From contig JAWXBM010000101.1 of NCBI GenBank assembly GCA_034440115.1, positions 12,753 to 76,752 on the forward strand: DNA of 64,000 nt, in the 5' to 3' direction. Below the pieces are notes generated by a model. That model was not told the DNA's origin. It ran no database searches and was given only the letters and a program-made list of their open reading frames with translations. Of the stretch, positions 43,501-51,560 are shown piece by piece. Origin of the DNA: JAWXBM01 sp034440115. Lineage in GTDB: Bacteria; Pseudomonadota; Gammaproteobacteria; Xanthomonadales; SZUA-36. Positions within the stretch are counted from its first letter, which is position 1. The number at the start of each line of letters is the position of its first letter. The position numbers and the translations under genes were made by a program.

Positions 43501-43720
43501 GGGTTTGCTGCCCATGGCCTTTGGCCTGGGTGAGGGTTCCGAGATGCGTACGCCGATGGCCATTACCGTCATCGGTGGCCTGCTGACCTCCACCATGCTC
43601 ACCCTGCTGGTGGTGCCGGTAATGTATTCACTGCTGGATCGACGCAAGGATATGCTCGCCGAAGACGATCCAGATGAAGATTCCGTATTGAGCGCGCACG
43701 CGCAGACAGCGCGGAGCTAA
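40580..43720 (+). CDS. RND efflux permease, first of a pair
   Basis: Inner-membrane proton-driven exporter of the HAE type, 1046 residues, with 12 helices and two large periplasmic loops. It starts NTRTLKLVEIATRRPVAISM, with TM1 and then the first porter loop. The proton-relay region in TM4 reads GLLVDNAIVVLENI, so the first aspartate is kept while the second of the AcrB Asp pair is asparagine. TM10-12 contain GLIMLAGIVVNNAIVLVDLI and RLRPIMMTTLTTLLGLLPMA. It begins seven bases after the adaptor stop. The next gene, another full-length permease, starts four bases later, suggesting a heteromeric pump like MdtBC. Substrate unknown. Confidence 0.93.
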   Translation: MNTRTLKLVEIATRRPVAISMVAVTLVLFGLISLQKLQVNLLPDLSYPTLTVRTEYQGSAPEEIETLLTRPVEEAVGVVKNVIGVKSVSRTGQSDVILEFAWGTDMDRASLEVREKLEIIQLPLEVKRPILLRFNPATDPIMRYGLVIENSTDVDANLDNEVTLKVLRRFADEEIKKKLEPVEGVAAVKISGGLEDEIQIEIDQRKMAQLNLSLAALVDRLAAENVNVSAGRLEEGTQRYLVRTINQFGSVEEFANLIVATGQARPIYLRDIARVHSGYSEREAIIRINGREAVEIAIYKEGDANTVNVSKAIHERVAAQQEQMPTGMQMQLVDDQSVFIDRAISEVVGAAVIGGLLAVLVIFVFLRNWWFTLTIGISIPISIIATFFLMGQSGITLNIMSLGGIALAAGLLVDNAIVVLENITRYRQAGEGLVSAARKGASEVGGAVIASTLTTVAVFLPLAFVQGIAGQLFRDQALTVTFALLISLFIALTLIPMMASLRGHNDVVRQSGSSRFGHWFQSSYEGMLSAAMQHKALTLLLSAALLVIAAIMLSRIGTELVPQMQQGRFNVTLEAAPGTPLEETDVVQTSIQNLAAADESVALVFGVAGSGNRIDANPTESGENIARMLISMQPGSDAEQQQSLITRLRGRAHQVAGLEATFSAPALLSFDQPLEVEIQGYDLKSLRQGSDQVLQLLRQSDRFADVESSMERGHPEVQIFFDQERAAALGLTVKEISDQVVGKIRGRVATRYSWRDRKIDVLVRIAESERQSINAVRDLIINPQSERPVPLSSVAEIVVGEGPAEIRRSDQERVALIQANLAYGDLGTAVAEANALLANVKLPYGLSLRVTGQSEEMDASFRSLLFALGLAIFLVYLVMASQFESLVHPFVILFSIPLAAIGVAVALWLTDTRLSIIVFIGLIMLAGIVVNNAIVLVDLINQLRARGMERIAAIKEAAHLRLRPIMMTTLTTLLGLLPMAFGLGEGSEMRTPMAITVIGGLLTSTMLTLLVVPVMYSLLDRRKDMLAEDDPDEDSVLSAHAQTARS

Positions 43721-43723
43721 GCC

Positions 43724-46700
43724 ATGTCGCCCGCCAAATTTGCCATGGACAGGCCGGTCACGATCACCATGATTTTTCTCTCCATGGTGATCATTGGTCT
43801 GATTTCCAGCCGTATGTTACCGCTGGAGTATTTTCCGGCGGTGGACGTGCCTTTCATTGCGGTCAGCATCCCTTATGAAGGTTCTACACCGAAAGAAGTT
43901 GAGCGGGAAATCACCCGACCGGTGGAAGAAGTAATCGCCACGCTGAGTGGTATCAAGACTCTGGAATCCACTTCCACCTCCACCGGTGCGAATTTCGAGG
44001 TCATGTTTGATTGGGGCACCGATGTCGCGGTGAAAGCAGTCGAAGCCCGTGAACGGGTCGAGGCAATACGCGACCAGTTACCAGCCGATGTGCGGCGCAT
44101 CAACGTATTCAAATTCAATTTCACCGATCAGCCGGTGCTCACTCTGCGTATTTCCAGCGAACGTGATCTGTCCAACGCTTACGACATGCTGATCCGCCGC
44201 CTGGTTAGGCCGCTGGAGCGAATACCAGGTGTAGCGCGGGTAGACTTTCAGGGTATAGAGCCGCGTGAGGTGCGCATTGATCTGATAGCCGATCGGGTGA
44301 TTTCGCACAGCATTGATATCGCTGATCTGGAGCGCAGGCTCAGGGCCGTTAATTTTTCTGATTCGGCAGGTCTGATTCGTGACTCGGGTATGCGCTACCG
44401 GGTCAATCCACGCGCAGAGTTTCAGTCAGTTGAAGAAATCTCCAAGCTGGTGATTACCGACAACGGCTTGCGTCTGAAAGATATCGCGGAAGTAACTTAT
44501 GACAGTCAGCGACGGAACTATGCGCGCCACCTGGATCGGAAGTATGCGATTGGAGTGAGCATATTCAAGGAAAACGGTTCCAACCTGGTGGATGTCGGTA
44601 ATCGGGTTCTGGATGAGGTCATTCGCATTGGTGAAACGCCGGAAATGCGCGGTATTAACCTGTTCTTCCTGGAAAACCAGGCCGAGGGTGTGACCGAGTC
44701 ACTGAAGGAATTGCTCAAAGCAGGTCTGCTGGGCGCTTTGTTGTCCATGATTGTGTTGTATTTCTTTCTGCGCAATATTTCCACAACACTGATGGTTTCC
44801 TTGTCCGTTCCAGTGGCCATTACCATTACATTGGGTGTGATGTATTTCCTTGGCTTGTCATTGAACATCCTGTCGATGATGGGGCTGATGCTGGCCGTGG
44901 GTATGTTGGTAGACAACGCCGTAGTGGTAAGTGAAAGCATCCAGACCGAACGGGACAAGCTTTCCGACCAGCCAGAGAAAGCCGTGTTGCAAGGCGTCAG
45001 CAGCGTGGGCCTCGCGGTTGCCGCCGGTACGCTGACCAGCGCTGCCGTTTTTCTACCAATTATTTTTGGTGAGAAGGACCAGATTTCGATTTTTTTGACC
45101 CACGTAGCTACGGCAATCGTGGTGTCACTCACCATTTCATTGCTGATTGCGCAGACCATCATTCCACTGATTGCATCACGTTTGCCAATTCCAGCCAAAC
45201 GTTCAGACGGCGTTATTGAGCGATTGAAGGCGCGTTACGTGAAATTGCTGTGGTGGACCATGCAGCATCGCAAGTTGAGTGCTTTGGCCATAGCTCTGGC
45301 GCTGGCGTCCATGGCTATTCCCGCCATGCTGGTGGAAACCGACATGTTTCCTCAGGATCAGACCCGGAATTTGTTCCTGCGCTATCACCTGGACGGGCAG
45401 TATCCCTTGGCTAAGGTCAAACAATCGGTCGATGCCATCGAAGATTATTTGTACGCCAACCAGGAACGCTTTGAAATTCGTGCGGTATACACCTATTACG
45501 ATGAAAACGGGGAAGCTACTTCATCAGTGCTGCTCGCTGACGACAAGGATGCGATACGTCCGGCGGAAGAAATCACCAAGGAAATTCTTGAAGGCATGCC
45601 GAAAATTGCTATAGGCAAACCGCAATTCGGCTGGGACCGCGAGGGTGGTGGTGAAAAGCTGGGTGTTACCCTGACCGGCTCGTCCAGCGAAGTTCTGGAA
45701 GACCTGGCCGACGATGCGGTGCGTGTCTTGGCTTCGATCAAGGGTTTGACCGGCGTGGTATCGAACACTACTGCAGGTGATCAGGAGTTGCAGGTCCGGG
45801 TTAACCGGGAGCGTGCCAACCTGATGGGCTTCTCTACCCAGGACGTGGCGCGTACCGTGGCCGTTGCCCTGCGTGGTGTAGACCTGCGTGAATTCAAAGG
45901 TGAGGAAGGTGAAATACCGGTACGGCTGCAGTTCCGTGAAGAGGATCGCAATGGTCTGAAGGATCTGTCTGATCTCAAACTCCGCAATGCCGCCGGTGAG
46001 CAAATTCCGCTGATGTCGTTGGTCGATGTCAGTGAAGATACGGGACCTACACGAATTCGCCGCATGGATAGACAGACCGGCGTGCGAATAGATGCGCAAT
46101 TACAGGATCTGAGTAGCGAAAAAGCCCGCAAACTGATCGAAGAGAAAATGAATCTGCTGACCTTGCCTGTAGGCTACAAGTGGAGTTTTGGTGGTGGTTT
46201 TGACGAAGATGAGGAAGCCATGCAGAAAATGGTTTTCAATATCATCCTCGCCATTGCCATTATCTACATTGTGCTGGCAGCGCAGTTTGAATCTCTGATT
46301 TACCCTGCGAGCATGATCTGCACCATTCTGTTCTCGGTGGTTGGCGTGTACTGGTTCTTTTTGTTGACCGGCACCACGTTCTCGCTGATGGCCATGATCG
46401 GTATTCTGATTTTGATCGGGGTGGTGGTGAACAATGGCATTGTTTTGATAGACCATGTCAATCATTTGCGACGGCAAGGGCTGGGTCGAGATGAAGCCCT
46501 GGTGCAGGCCGGAAATGACCGATTGCGGCCTATCCTGATGACCGTGGGTACCACCGTGCTCGGCTTGCTGCCGCTGTGTATAGGTAGTACTCAAATTGGT
46601 GGTAATGGTCCGGCTTACTTCCCGATGGCTCGCGCCATTGTTGGGGGCCTGCTTTTCTCTACCGTGGTCAGCCTGGTGTTCCTGCCCACCATTTATACCT

Positions 46701-46837
46701 GGCTGGATGCCATGCGTAGCTGGCCGCAACATATGGCCCGCTGGATCGCCGTGGCCATGAACTATTTGGGTAAATGGCTGTTTTGGCCTTGGCGAAAAAT
46801 TTACGGAATAATCAGGCCCGTGCAGGAGCAGTCCTGA
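43724..46837 (+). CDS. RND efflux permease, second of a pair
   Basis: Full-length (1037 residues) HAE-type RND permease, a divergent paralogue of the first. It begins PAKFAMDRPVTITMIFLSMVIIGLI. TM4 has MLAVGMLVDNAVVVSESI, again with Asn in place of the second relay aspartate. The C-terminal half shows GILILIGVVVNNGIVLIDHVNHLRRQG and RPILMTVGTTVLGLLPLC. The two permeases differ throughout, so they are not a recent duplication. The gene is followed by 203 bases without a gene that carry REP-like repeats, then by the convergent dnaE2. Confidence 0.93.
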   Translation: MSPAKFAMDRPVTITMIFLSMVIIGLISSRMLPLEYFPAVDVPFIAVSIPYEGSTPKEVEREITRPVEEVIATLSGIKTLESTSTSTGANFEVMFDWGTDVAVKAVEARERVEAIRDQLPADVRRINVFKFNFTDQPVLTLRISSERDLSNAYDMLIRRLVRPLERIPGVARVDFQGIEPREVRIDLIADRVISHSIDIADLERRLRAVNFSDSAGLIRDSGMRYRVNPRAEFQSVEEISKLVITDNGLRLKDIAEVTYDSQRRNYARHLDRKYAIGVSIFKENGSNLVDVGNRVLDEVIRIGETPEMRGINLFFLENQAEGVTESLKELLKAGLLGALLSMIVLYFFLRNISTTLMVSLSVPVAITITLGVMYFLGLSLNILSMMGLMLAVGMLVDNAVVVSESIQTERDKLSDQPEKAVLQGVSSVGLAVAAGTLTSAAVFLPIIFGEKDQISIFLTHVATAIVVSLTISLLIAQTIIPLIASRLPIPAKRSDGVIERLKARYVKLLWWTMQHRKLSALAIALALASMAIPAMLVETDMFPQDQTRNLFLRYHLDGQYPLAKVKQSVDAIEDYLYANQERFEIRAVYTYYDENGEATSSVLLADDKDAIRPAEEITKEILEGMPKIAIGKPQFGWDREGGGEKLGVTLTGSSSEVLEDLADDAVRVLASIKGLTGVVSNTTAGDQELQVRVNRERANLMGFSTQDVARTVAVALRGVDLREFKGEEGEIPVRLQFREEDRNGLKDLSDLKLRNAAGEQIPLMSLVDVSEDTGPTRIRRMDRQTGVRIDAQLQDLSSEKARKLIEEKMNLLTLPVGYKWSFGGGFDEDEEAMQKMVFNIILAIAIIYIVLAAQFESLIYPASMICTILFSVVGVYWFFLLTGTTFSLMAMIGILILIGVVVNNGIVLIDHVNHLRRQGLGRDEALVQAGNDRLRPILMTVGTTVLGLLPLCIGSTQIGGNGPAYFPMARAIVGGLLFSTVVSLVFLPTIYTWLDAMRSWPQHMARWIAVAMNYLGKWLFWPWRKIYGIIRPVQEQS

Positions 46838-46910
46838 ACGAAAATTCTGTCCCGCCCTGGTCAGAGACTTTACTGCCAGGCGCACTGTGCGGGTTCCTGA
46901 TTTTTCCTTT

Positions 46911-47034
46911 GGATGTTTGGGATGTTTGGGGTCAGAGTAGATGTTTGGGGTTAGATGTTTGGGGTCAGAGTAAAAACTCGGTGAAAGTTGCAATGGCCGG
47001 TAACTTCAGGGCGAGTTTTTACTCTACCCCAGAT
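46911..47034. repeat. REP-like repeat cluster between the RND operon and dnaE2
   Basis: GATGTTTGGGG-type units are tandemly repeated from 46911. They lead into GGGGTCAGAGTAAAAACTCG (46961-46980). An inverted copy at 47011-47030 (GCGAGTTTTTACTCTACCCC) forms a hairpin with it across about 30 bases. The same 19-20 base word occurs three more times inside dnaE2. Nothing coding is seen in 46838-47040. Confidence 0.85.
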
Positions 47035-47040
47035 GTCTTT

Positions 47041-50000
47041 TCAATGAAAATCCCTGGAGCGGGTCTGCAGGCCATCAGCCAGATGGCTGAAATCATGTGC
47101 CCGACTGGCAATCAGGTGATGCACTTCGCCGTCGGTTTCCATGACTCCGTCTATCGCCAGCACGCTGGCCCCGAGTATTTCTGCACGTTGTTTTTCCCAC
47201 AGCCGTGGCCAGATCACTACGTTGACGCAACCGGTCTCGTCTTCCAAAGTCAGGAACAAGGTGCCGCTGGCGGTCATGGGACGTTGCCGCATGGTCACCA
47301 GGCCGCAGGCCCTTACCCGGCTGCCATGGGGCAGGCGTTGTAATTCGCTGGCCGGTTTGGCGCGTCGGCGCCGCAATTGCGACCTTAGCAGCGCTACAGG
47401 GTGACGCCCCAAGGTTAATCCGCTACTGGCATAGTCGGTGCGCATATCATCAACTTCTGTTGGCGGGCGGATGCTGACTGATTCTGCGCTGTGATCCGTT
47501 TCCAGCGCCAGAGGAAAGACAGCTTGTTGTTCTACTGCCGCAACTTCCCAGCGTGCCCGGTGGCGGTGACCGGCCAGGCCGCGCAAGGCGCCTGATTCGG
47601 CCAGCACGGCCAGATCGTGCCGATCCAAAGCTGCGCGTGTGGCCAAGTCTTGTACCTGGCGAAATAAGCCTTGTTGCCGCGCCTTTACCAACCTTTGTGC
47701 TGCTGCTTCGCGCATACCCTTGATCATTCTCAACCCCAACCGTAAGGCAGGCCCCTCAAGTGAACACTCCCAGTCGCTGTACCGCACATCTGCCGGCAAT
47801 ACTTTCACACCATGACGCTGGGCATCCTGTACCAGTTGCGCTGGCTGGTAAAAACCCATGGGCTGTGAATTCAGCAGGGCGCAGGTAAAAGCTGCTGGGT
47901 AATGACACTTCAGCCAGGCCGACACATAAACCAGCAAGGCAAAGCTGGCTGCATGTGATTCCGGAAAGCCGTATTCACCAAAACCGCGGATCTGCTGGAA
48001 AATCTGCTCGGCAAAGCTTTCACTGTAACCGCGTTCCAGCATGCCACTGACCAGGCGTTGGTGCATATGCTCCAGCCCGCCGCGTCGTGCCCAGGCGGCC
48101 ATGGAGCGCCGCAGTGCATCGGCTTCGGAGCCACTGAAGCCGGCCGCTACCATGGCAATCTGCATGACCTGCTCCTGGAAGATGGGCACGCCCAATGTAC
48201 GTTCCAGTACGGCCTTGAGTGCTGCGGACGGATAGTTCACCTGCTCCAGGCCACGGCGCCGCTGCAGAAAAGGATGCACCATATTGCCCTGAATGGGCCC
48301 GGGTCGAACGATGGCGACTTCGATCACCAGGTCGTAGAAACAGGCCGGTTTCAGCCGTGGCAACATGGCCATCTGTGCGCGTGACTCAATCTGGAATACG
48401 CCCACGGTGTCGGCTTTTTGAATCATGGCGTAGGTGGCGGGGTCTTCAGCAGGGATGTTGGCCAGGCAGGGGTCAGAGTAAAAACTCGCTGACGATGAAT
48501 TAAATTTGGGGTCAGAGTAAAAACTCGGCGACTGTGAAGAACCTTGTGGCAAAGATGAGTTTTTACTCTGACCCCAATTATCGTTCTGAGCCCAATTATC
48601 CTGGATCAGGTCCAGGCAGCGATGGATGGCGCTGAGCATACCCAGCGCCAGGCAATCCACTTTCAACAGGCCCAGGGTTTCCAGGTCTTCCTTGTCCCAC
48701 TGGATCACGGTGCGGTCTGGCATGGCGGCATTCTCCACCGGTACCAGCGATGCCAGTGGTGCTTCGGAAATCACGAATCCGCCGACGTGCTGTGACAAAT
48801 GCCGCGGAAAGCCGACGATGCTTTGCACCAGGTAGACCAAATGTTGCACTTTGAGGTTATCCAGTTTGAAACCCTGTTCTGCAATGCGCTGGGAAAAACT
48901 CTCAGGCTGATCCCACCAGGCGGTATTACGCGCCAGCAGGTCGGCCTGACCCAGTGAGAAGCCCAACGCCCTGGCTACATCGCGAATGGCGCTGCGGGGC
49001 CGGTAACTGATCACGGTGGCGGCCAGGGCTGCCCGATCTCGCCCGTACTTGCGGTAGATGTACTGAATGACTTCCTCGCGCCGCTCATGCTCGAAGTCCA
49101 CATCGATGTCCGGTGGCTCGTCACGCTCGCGGGAGATAAAGCGTTCAAACAGCATATTCATGCGGGCCGGATCGACTTCGGTAATGCCCAGGCAGTAGCA
49201 CACCGCCGAGTTGGCCGCCGAACCACGGCCCTGGCATAGGATGCCCTGGCTTTTGGCAAAGCGCACGATGTCGTAAACCGTCAGAAAATAGGATTCGTAG
49301 TGCAGCTCGGCGATCAGAACCAGTTCTTTCTCGATCTGTTCGCGCACTGCTGTACTGATGCCTTGCGGCCAGCGCTCAAGGATTCCCGCTTCGGTGAGTT
49401 GCCTCAGGTGGCTGCTGGCATCATGGCCTGCGGGAACGACTTCACGTGGATAACGATAGTGCAATTGCTCCAGGCGGAAATTACAACGCCCGGCGATGTC
49501 CAAAGTGGCTGCCAGAAGTTCTGCTGGGTAGCGTTGTTGCAGTTGCTGGCGCGTGTGCAAATGCCGCTCACCGCAGGGCAGGGCGCGGTAACCCAGTTCA
49601 GCAACTGTGCAGCCATGACGGATGGCGGCCAGCACATCATGCAGCATGCGGCGCGAGCGCTGGTGCATCTGTACATCACCACAGGCTGCCAGGGGTATTC
49701 CGGCCGTTCTTGCCAGTTGGCTCAATTTGCCCAGCCCTTGGGCATCATCCGCGCCCAAATGCAGGCTCACGCCCAGCCAGCATCGGCCAGGGAAAAACCC
49801 AGCCAGCCAGTGGGCCGTTAGCAGGTCTTTTTCATCAGCAGGCAGCCAGATGGCCAGACAGCGATCCAGACCATGCTCGAAGGTTTTGTCCGGCAAGGCA
49901 TATTCACCCTTGGGTGCATTGCGGCGGCCACGGGTGATCAGGGTACAGAGTTGCGCATAGCCGTCATGATCCTGCGGCAAAAGGACCAACCGCGAGCCAT

Positions 50001-50262
50001 TGTGTAAACGGAACAGGCTGCCGGGAATCAGCTGTATGGCCAGGCCGGAATCGCGACAACGGCGCTGCTCTTCCAGTGCACGCACCACCCCGGCCAGAGA
50101 GCACTCATCGGTAATCGCAATGGCCCGGTAGCCCAGCTCAGCAGCCCGGGCCACCAACTCCTGCGGGTGAGAGGCGCCACTGAGAAAGCTGAAGTTACTG
50201 CAGCAGACCAGTTCGGCGTAATGGGGTGTTTTGGTGGCAGTAGTGGCGACAGTATTCTTCAT
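47041..50262 (-). CDS. dnaE2: Error-prone DNA polymerase III alpha-type DnaE2 (ImuC), with repeat-derived insertion
   Basis: Damage-induced polymerase of the ImuAB-DnaE2 mutasome. The N-terminal PHP domain starts YAELVCCSNFSFLSGASHPQEL. The palm carries the catalytic acids in PDIDVDFEHERREEVIQYI. Later come GVFQIESRAQMAMLPRLKP, AAGFSGSEADALRRSMAAW and GFPESHAASFALLVYVSAW, all typical of DnaE2 rather than replicative DnaE1. A C-terminal OB fold (RVRACGLVTMRQRPMTASGTLFLTLEDETG) is present. At 1073 residues it is about 40 longer than usual, because residues ~555-598 are coded by repeat DNA (rich in Ser, Asn, Gln) inserted just before the conserved LANIPAEDPATY. The frame stays open. A LexA box abuts the start codon. 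Confidence 0.95.
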   Translation of the reverse strand: MKNTVATTATKTPHYAELVCCSNFSFLSGASHPQELVARAAELGYRAIAITDECSLAGVVRALEEQRRCRDSGLAIQLIPGSLFRLHNGSRLVLLPQDHDGYAQLCTLITRGRRNAPKGEYALPDKTFEHGLDRCLAIWLPADEKDLLTAHWLAGFFPGRCWLGVSLHLGADDAQGLGKLSQLARTAGIPLAACGDVQMHQRSRRMLHDVLAAIRHGCTVAELGYRALPCGERHLHTRQQLQQRYPAELLAATLDIAGRCNFRLEQLHYRYPREVVPAGHDASSHLRQLTEAGILERWPQGISTAVREQIEKELVLIAELHYESYFLTVYDIVRFAKSQGILCQGRGSAANSAVCYCLGITEVDPARMNMLFERFISRERDEPPDIDVDFEHERREEVIQYIYRKYGRDRAALAATVISYRPRSAIRDVARALGFSLGQADLLARNTAWWDQPESFSQRIAEQGFKLDNLKVQHLVYLVQSIVGFPRHLSQHVGGFVISEAPLASLVPVENAAMPDRTVIQWDKEDLETLGLLKVDCLALGMLSAIHRCLDLIQDNWAQNDNWGQSKNSSLPQGSSQSPSFYSDPKFNSSSASFYSDPCLANIPAEDPATYAMIQKADTVGVFQIESRAQMAMLPRLKPACFYDLVIEVAIVRPGPIQGNMVHPFLQRRRGLEQVNYPSAALKAVLERTLGVPIFQEQVMQIAMVAAGFSGSEADALRRSMAAWARRGGLEHMHQRLVSGMLERGYSESFAEQIFQQIRGFGEYGFPESHAASFALLVYVSAWLKCHYPAAFTCALLNSQPMGFYQPAQLVQDAQRHGVKVLPADVRYSDWECSLEGPALRLGLRMIKGMREAAAQRLVKARQQGLFRQVQDLATRAALDRHDLAVLAESGALRGLAGHRHRARWEVAAVEQQAVFPLALETDHSAESVSIRPPTEVDDMRTDYASSGLTLGRHPVALLRSQLRRRRAKPASELQRLPHGSRVRACGLVTMRQRPMTASGTLFLTLEDETGCVNVVIWPRLWEKQRAEILGASVLAIDGVMETDGEVHHLIASRAHDFSHLADGLQTRSRDFH
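48469..48593. repeat. REP-like repeats inserted in frame within dnaE2
   Basis: Two direct copies of GGGGTCAGAGTAAAAACTCG (48469-48488 and 48508-48527) are followed by an inverted copy (48557-48575) and a decayed inverted partial copy (48585-48593). They encode WGQSKNSS and two SFYSDP peptides on the minus strand. The word is the same as in the intergenic cluster at 46.9-47.0 kb. Repeats of this palindromic kind are known to be moved by REP-associated tyrosine transposases; no such gene is in the window. Confidence 0.9.
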
Positions 50263-50263
50263 G

Positions 50264-50279
50264 CTGTACGTGTATACAG
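50264..50279 (-). promoter_or_regulatory. LexA (SOS) box at the dnaE2 start
   Basis: On the minus strand, CTGTATACACGTACAG fits the LexA consensus CTGT-N8-ACAG exactly. It ends one base before the dnaE2 ATG, so it overlaps the place of the ribosome site, and bound LexA would block transcription. Either the message has a very short leader or the true start codon is elsewhere. Confidence 0.85.
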
Positions 50280-50340
50280 CATTTTGTAAACAGAGTCACG
50301 AGCGAGTCACTACGTTATGTGTGTGCTGATTGTTTGCTGG

Positions 50341-50500
50341 ATTCCGGAGCAGGTCCGGGATGACGGTTAGGGAGTGCCGGATGACGAAGTAAAAGCGCGT
50401 TACGGGATGATGCTTTACCCGTCATGCCGGGCCAGACCCGGCATCCATTCGGGACTAATTACTCAGGACGACCAGAATCCCGGATCAAGTCCGGGTCGCG
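50341..50500. repeat. CCGGG-type palindromic intergenic repeats, reaching into the DUF502 gene
   Basis: Three palindromic words recur: TCCGGAGCAGGTCCGGGAT (~50342-50360), GCCGGGCCAGACCCGGC (~50426-50442) and TCCCGGATCAAGTCCGGG (50476-50493). GGATGACG also recurs between them. The third lies inside the end of the DUF502 gene and encodes its last residues PDLIRDSG. Such CCGGRYY..CCGG repeats are common dispersed intergenic elements. Nothing else is seen in 50280-50458. Confidence 0.75.
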
Positions 50501-51076
50501 GGCAACACCGCCAGTCAACACCAGTTTCATGCCTTCCTCGAACGACATATCGATCGGCGTGACAGCGCTTCTGGGTAAAAACAGCGTGTAACCACCAATC
50601 TGGTAACTCATTGGCAGGTAAACGCCAACCGGGTCTTCAATGGATAATTGCATGGGCAATCGGTCAAAGTCTTCGCGGGTAACGAAACCGATCTGTTCAA
50701 ACCCCTGTCCCGGCATACGCACCAACACAACTTTGGACAAAGCAGCCTCGCTATCCGGGCTGAAATAGCCAACGAAATCCTTGATGGCGGCGTAAATGCT
50801 TTTCACCAGCGGCAGGCGGTTGAGCATGTCTTCGCCGTAAGTAAACAGTTTTTGAAATACCAATACATGCGACAGTAGTCCGATCAGCATGGTGATGGCC
50901 AGACCAGCAACCAGCCCCATGCCAGGGATGTACCAGCCTTGCGGCAGGAAGCGTAACAACAATCCTCCTAATAACTGTTCTGCACCGGCAGCCAGCCACC
51001 AAAGAATGGCCACTGTCAGAGCCAGAGGTATGACAACCACCAGGCCTTTCAGGAAGAGTTTAACCAGAGCATTCAT
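50459..51076 (-). CDS. DUF502 family membrane protein
   Basis: A 205-residue inner-membrane protein of unknown function. Start 51076 (MNALVKLFLKGLVVVIPL) is the family-typical N-terminus; a further upstream frame would add 16 unlikely residues. Two membrane segments are seen, VVVIPLALTVAILWWLA and IPGMGLVAGLAITMLIGLL. After them come the conserved RLPLVKSIYAAIKDFVGYF and VVLVRMPGQGFEQIGFVT, then PVGVYLPMSYQIGGYTLFLP. The last ~12 residues are coded by a dispersed palindromic repeat and look like a recent extension or replacement of the natural C-terminus. Confidence 0.9.
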   Translation of the reverse strand: MNALVKLFLKGLVVVIPLALTVAILWWLAAGAEQLLGGLLLRFLPQGWYIPGMGLVAGLAITMLIGLLSHVLVFQKLFTYGEDMLNRLPLVKSIYAAIKDFVGYFSPDSEAALSKVVLVRMPGQGFEQIGFVTREDFDRLPMQLSIEDPVGVYLPMSYQIGGYTLFLPRSAVTPIDMSFEEGMKLVLTGGVARDPDLIRDSGRPE

Positions 51077-51176
51077 ATCGCATTTATAGGCTATTGTGTT
51101 GTTACAAAGTATATATTGATGCATTGTAACCTTTACCAGTTCACTGAACAGGTTGAGCTACACCCCGGAGCAGACC

Positions 51177-51560
51177 ATGACCATCAGCCCAATGATCAGC
51201 AAATTCTTCACCGCCATCAGCTTTTGCTTGCTGCTGGCAGCCTGCGCCAGCAAGCCCATTATCGACACACAGGGTGTGGACCTGGTGCAATACCAGGAAG
51301 ATCTGCAGGATTGCGGGGAAATTGCTGAGCAGATCAACACCGGTGCTGCTGTGGCCAAGTCGGCGGGAGCGGGCGCAGCGGTCGGGGCTGCATTTGGAGT
51401 GGTGACATCAGTGATAACCGGTGACACATCAGCGATCGGCTATTCCGCAGCTTATGGAGCAGTAGGTGGTGGCAGTAGTGGCGCCTTCAAAGCGGATGAT
51501 GAAAAAGCTCAGGTAATCAGAAACTGCTTGCGCAATCGGGGTTACTCGATACTTAACTAG
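51177..51560 (+). CDS. Glycine-zipper lipoprotein, function unknown
   Basis: A 127-residue protein starting at ATG 51177 with CGGAG upstream. A lipoprotein signal ends at lipobox LLAAC (ISKFFTAISFCLLLAAC). The mature part begins ASKPIIDTQGVDLVQYQEDLQDC and then has a glycine/alanine zipper of Rickettsia 17-kDa antigen type (GAAVAKSAGAGAAVGAAFG, then SAAYGAVGGGSSGAF). It ends RNCLRNRGYSILN, a pattern common in small envelope proteins. It likely sits in the outer or inner membrane facing the periplasm. Its last four bases overlap the convergent methyltransferase gene. Confidence 0.82.
   Translation: MTISPMISKFFTAISFCLLLAACASKPIIDTQGVDLVQYQEDLQDCGEIAEQINTGAAVAKSAGAGAAVGAAFGVVTSVITGDTSAIGYSAAYGAVGGGSSGAFKADDEKAQVIRNCLRNRGYSILN

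Noticed and set aside
43724..46837. The two RND genes as a recent tandem duplication
   Set aside because: Their sequences differ throughout, including the N-termini and TM4 surroundings, so the pair is old.
46774..47343. 189-residue open frame on the + strand across the end of dnaE2
   Set aside because: It crosses repeats and the antisense of conserved dnaE2 codons, and no protein family is recognisable.
48469..48593. CRISPR-like array in dnaE2
   Set aside because: Repeats are only 20 bases, occur in both orientations with unequal spacing, and lie in a conserved coding frame; no cas genes are nearby.
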